Shown: positions 61,330-64,000 of the stretch, piece after piece
Position numbering within the stretch: the stretch's first letter is position 1
Layout: every line of letters starts with the position of its first letter
Source of the DNA: Bryum argenteum
Lineage: Eukaryota > Streptophyta > Bryopsida > Bryales > Bryaceae
Reading direction: 5' to 3'
Assembly (NCBI GenBank): GCA_037043015.1
Contig: CM073324.1
Coordinates: forward strand, 17,636,597-17,700,596
DNA length: 64,000 nucleotides
Program-made: the position numbers and the translations under genes
Notes under the pieces: generated by a model
The model's input: the letters and a program-made list of their open reading frames with translations, nothing else
Told to the model about the DNA's origin: nothing
The model's database searches: none

Positions 61330-62050
61330 AAATGTCATCAGATGTTTATGATAATGTCTGCAGGGATGTCTAAGATGACGTTCATGAAAATATCTAACAT
61401 GATGTCTATGAAGATGTCGAAGATGACATCTACGACAGCATCCAGAACCATTTACAGGGATGATTTTCATTGACTTCAATGAATGAACAGAGGCGGCTAG
61501 GGTTTGCTGCCGCCGCCATAGTTAGGTCATGAGACCTTTAAGTAGAATTAGAGGCCGCACGAAGCTCATTTTTGCCTTTATTTTTTCAAGGAGTTAGTGT
61601 TTGGAGTGTAGAGGCTAAGGTTTGCTTCTTCATGTGGCTAGGGTTTGTTGCCGCCGCCATAGTTAGGTCATGAGATCTTCAAATGGAATTACAAAGCTCA
61701 TTTTTGCCTTAGTTTTTCCAAGGAGTTAGTGTTTAAAGTATAGAGGATTTCAAAATTGTTTCCTTTCAGTTTCAGAATGATTGTTAACTACAATAAGAGG
61801 ATAGTATTTGTAAAAATCCAGTAGCTCTCAAGAGTAGGTTTCTTTCTTCATGTGGCTAAGATTTCCTACTTAAGAGGTACTGGATTTCAAAAGCATCTTG
61901 TACAAGAAATCCTAGGACTTGTAGTATTTGATTTGTTGTGGAGGAAACCCTAGTACTTGTAGTATTTGATTTGTTGTAAAAGATGTCTATGATAATGTTT
62001 GCAAGATGTCTTAGAGCATGTCTATGAAGATGTCTAAATGTGTTGATGAA
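61330..62050. repeat. GATGTC-rich segments and a two-copy tandem repeat
   Basis: GATGTC motifs cluster at 61370-61445 and 61980-62045. Between them, 61493-61620 and 61637-61745 are tandem copies of a sequence with GGCTAGGGTTTG, TGCCGCCGCCATAGTTAGG and GGAGTTAGTGTTT. No gene is supported. Confidence 0.6.
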
Positions 62051-62105
62051 ATTCTGTTTTGGAGGGTGGGACATAAGGGGTCGGGGCAGCAAATCAGGAT
62101 CTGAG

Positions 62106-63417
62106 TGTCACATCCCTTTCAAAAGGATGCCCGAACACCGTGGTGAGCCAAGAGGACCCCGGGAGTGACGTCCCGGGCTTGGCAAGAGACAAGGTGAAGT
62201 GACTAAGGGGAGTCCCGAGCAAACAGCACGCAATGGCGTCGTGCTCGGGACGAACTTGGTGGTGTGCTTTACATGGTTGGAAACCTTGTTTAAGCACGCA
62301 CCCATAGGTCCAAAGAACGCGCGATTTGGAGTTGTGAGTCATGAGATATGGCTCTCCAAAGTTGGAGCGCGTTCCGGGACACTCCGGGACTCGGGAGTGT
62401 TACCTTTCGGGACTCAAAATGTCGTCCTTCTTGGATGGCGGCATGTTGCATGTCTTTGGAAAGCTTTAGACAAGAGCTTTCCAAAATGCTAAGGCTCGTG
62501 AGGAGCAAAGCAATGCTTTGGGAGATATGGCTCTCAAAGCATCGGGACTTCGGGACTCCGGGACTGCTGCCTCCCGGGACTCCCGAATGTTCAGAGGAGC
62601 ATAGCTCCCACATAGAAGCTCCGATTGGGACAAGTGAGAGTCTATCGACATCTACTCAAAGAGTAGATGTCGAAAATGGGCTCGCACGTCCCATTTGGAT
62701 AACTAAGCTACAAGTTAGCCCGAGAAGAAGATACGGCCCGTTTTTGAGACTAAGGCAAAAACGGGTGGTCTTCCAAAACAAAAGTGTGTCACGGAAGGCC
62801 CCTCAACACAAGAGGGGGCCTACCAAGACTCAGAGAGTACTATGAGGAGGGGTGGTCTCCTCCTCACTTCCACATGGTGCCGAGGAGAGCCGGGGTGGCT
62901 CTAAGGGTGAGGCTTGGGATGGAGCCTCACTCCCGCACCTGGGGCACTATGGGATGCTTGTGGTGTGCATCCCAAACATTGGGTTGGAAAAGTGTCCCGC
63001 TCCAAACTAGTCCCGTGAAAAGTAGTGCCGGTTTCCGGTAATGTCCCGAATGAAGAGTGTAGACATGAATGGAAGGGGACTAGTGGGAGTTGGACAATAT
63101 GCAGGGCGGTTAGCTCCGGGGTGAGTAGTGCCACCCTTGGGAGGAGCTTGGACATGTGTGGAAGGCCGCCCCGTGCCACCAAGTGGCATGCCCATGTGTT
63201 TTGTGGAAGTTCCGGTTTACGGGTTCCGGGTAATGAGTTGGGGGAGTCAAGGTGGGTTGGACACCTTGACTAGAAATGGTGCTAACATTGTGTGTGCTTG
63301 GCATGTGCAGTGTTAGCTAAGTTGTGGCCGGTTGCTACCAACAAAGTAAGCCGTGATTCCGCTACCAAGTAAGGCTTACTTGAAGAAAAAGAGTTGGGAG
63401 TAATTAGGGCCGCGACA
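62106..63417. mobile_element. Solo LTR
   Basis: A 1,312-bp segment starting TGTCACATCC and ending GGGCCGCGACA, directly flanked by the 5-bp duplication CTGAG at 62101-62105 and 63418-63422. Composition is GC-richer than the surroundings. There is no polyprotein. TG...CA ends with a 5-bp duplication identify the product of LTR-LTR recombination of a large, probably gypsy-type, element. Open frames inside have no recognisable product. Confidence 0.85.
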
Positions 63418-63422
63418 CTGAG

Positions 63423-64000
63423 GCCGCGAAGCGACATGCGTGCTTGTAGGTGAGTGAAACAGATGTATGCATAGATGTCTTTAACGTTGTTTTTAATGAT
63501 GTTTAGAAGGATGTCTGAAGAAATGTCTAAGAAGATGTTTGCAAGAATGACTAACTGTGTCGATATCTTGAGGTTAGGAAGTAAACCATCTCAACCTAGG
63601 TAGTGCAATTAAATGGAATTAAATCAGAATTTTTTACCTTTACAAACCCTTCTTTAAATGCAATTGATATTGGCCTATTGAATATGTGTAGCGGCGGGAC
63701 ATGCACATGACCATATGGGTATCGACATCAAGCGATGGTAGTGGAGGGACTTACGGAGTTCAGATTGTGGGTGCGTAGTATATCGTAGTTGTTGACAGGC
63801 GTATTTGTAAATACTCTAGTTTTGTGTTATCTGAGGTTTTAATGACCTCAGCAATATATGTTTGACTCATACTTTTTGATGTGATAGTGTTTACAGTTGA
63901 TGTTATGTGAGACGTCTGTGGATTACGGATCTGATGACTATATAAATATCTAAAAATGTCATTCTAGATGTCCTTTCATATGCCCAGAAAATATCAATAG
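63423..64000. other. Intergenic region with GATGTC motifs
   Basis: GATGTC variants at 63470-63550 and near 63900-63990; otherwise nothing recognised. Confidence 0.4.

Noticed and set aside
62106-63417. Several open frames of 60-165 codons as genes
   Set aside because: They lie inside the solo LTR, overlap on both strands and lack any family similarity.

Overview
The window is nuclear DNA of a green plant. The three genes that can be read completely have GT-AG introns and plant-type products: an ERD4/OSCA-like channel, a plastid-targeted phosphoglycerate dehydrogenase and an NDR-class kinase. Gene spacing (three clearly intact genes in 64 kb), AT-rich intergenic DNA and many small repeats fit a medium-sized genome. 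A piggyBac transposon with non-autonomous relatives would be unusual for a flowering plant, so a non-seed plant (bryophyte or lycophyte) is my guess, but nothing here fixes the species.

Layout. 1.3-5.0 kb (+): OSCA/ERD4-like channel, 8 exons, 762 aa. 5.6-6.7 kb (-): a two-finger Dof-like zinc-finger gene with an acidic, repeat-bearing C-terminus and a 13-bp duplication that breaks the frame near its start. 7-9 kb: debris, including a copy of part of an OSCA exon. 9.6-12.5 kb (-): phosphoglycerate dehydrogenase, 6 exons, 623 aa. 14.5-15.25 kb (-): remains of a POT1-like telomere-binding OB fold. 15.8-21.4 kb (-): a complete but mutated Ty1/copia element with 305-bp LTRs and a GGATC target duplication. 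22.3-23.3 kb: a piggyBac-type non-autonomous element. 25.2-28.5 kb (-): pieces of one or more genes with a PHD-like finger and a trihelix-like DNA-binding domain. 30.0-30.3 kb: a copia gag remnant. 30.4-37.9 kb (+): decayed multi-exon genes (one of unknown family, one FCP1/HAD phosphatase-like, one encoding a basic protein), all carrying one palindromic repeat. 40.6-41.5 kb: another TTAA-flanked element. 44.6-49.8 kb (+): NDR kinase, 13 exons, 600 aa. 51.9-52.1 kb: CACTA-type MITE. 53.6-59.3 kb: a 5.7-kb piggyBac element with its transposase gene. 59.9-60.9 kb: a non-autonomous relative. 62.1-63.4 kb: a 1,312-bp solo LTR with a CTGAG target duplication.

The intact genes are unrelated housekeeping or signalling functions and form no pathway. 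The coherent story is in the mobile DNA. A coding piggyBac element sits in the same window as three shorter elements that share its TTAA flanks and CCCCTAAA-type ends, two of which also share a subterminal hairpin motif. A second oddity is the palindrome TTAGCTCGAGTCGAGCTAA, found nine times within 7.1 kb in introns and, twice, in frame inside exons. All exon joins were made by eye from splice consensus, phase and family similarity; no search or alignment program was run.
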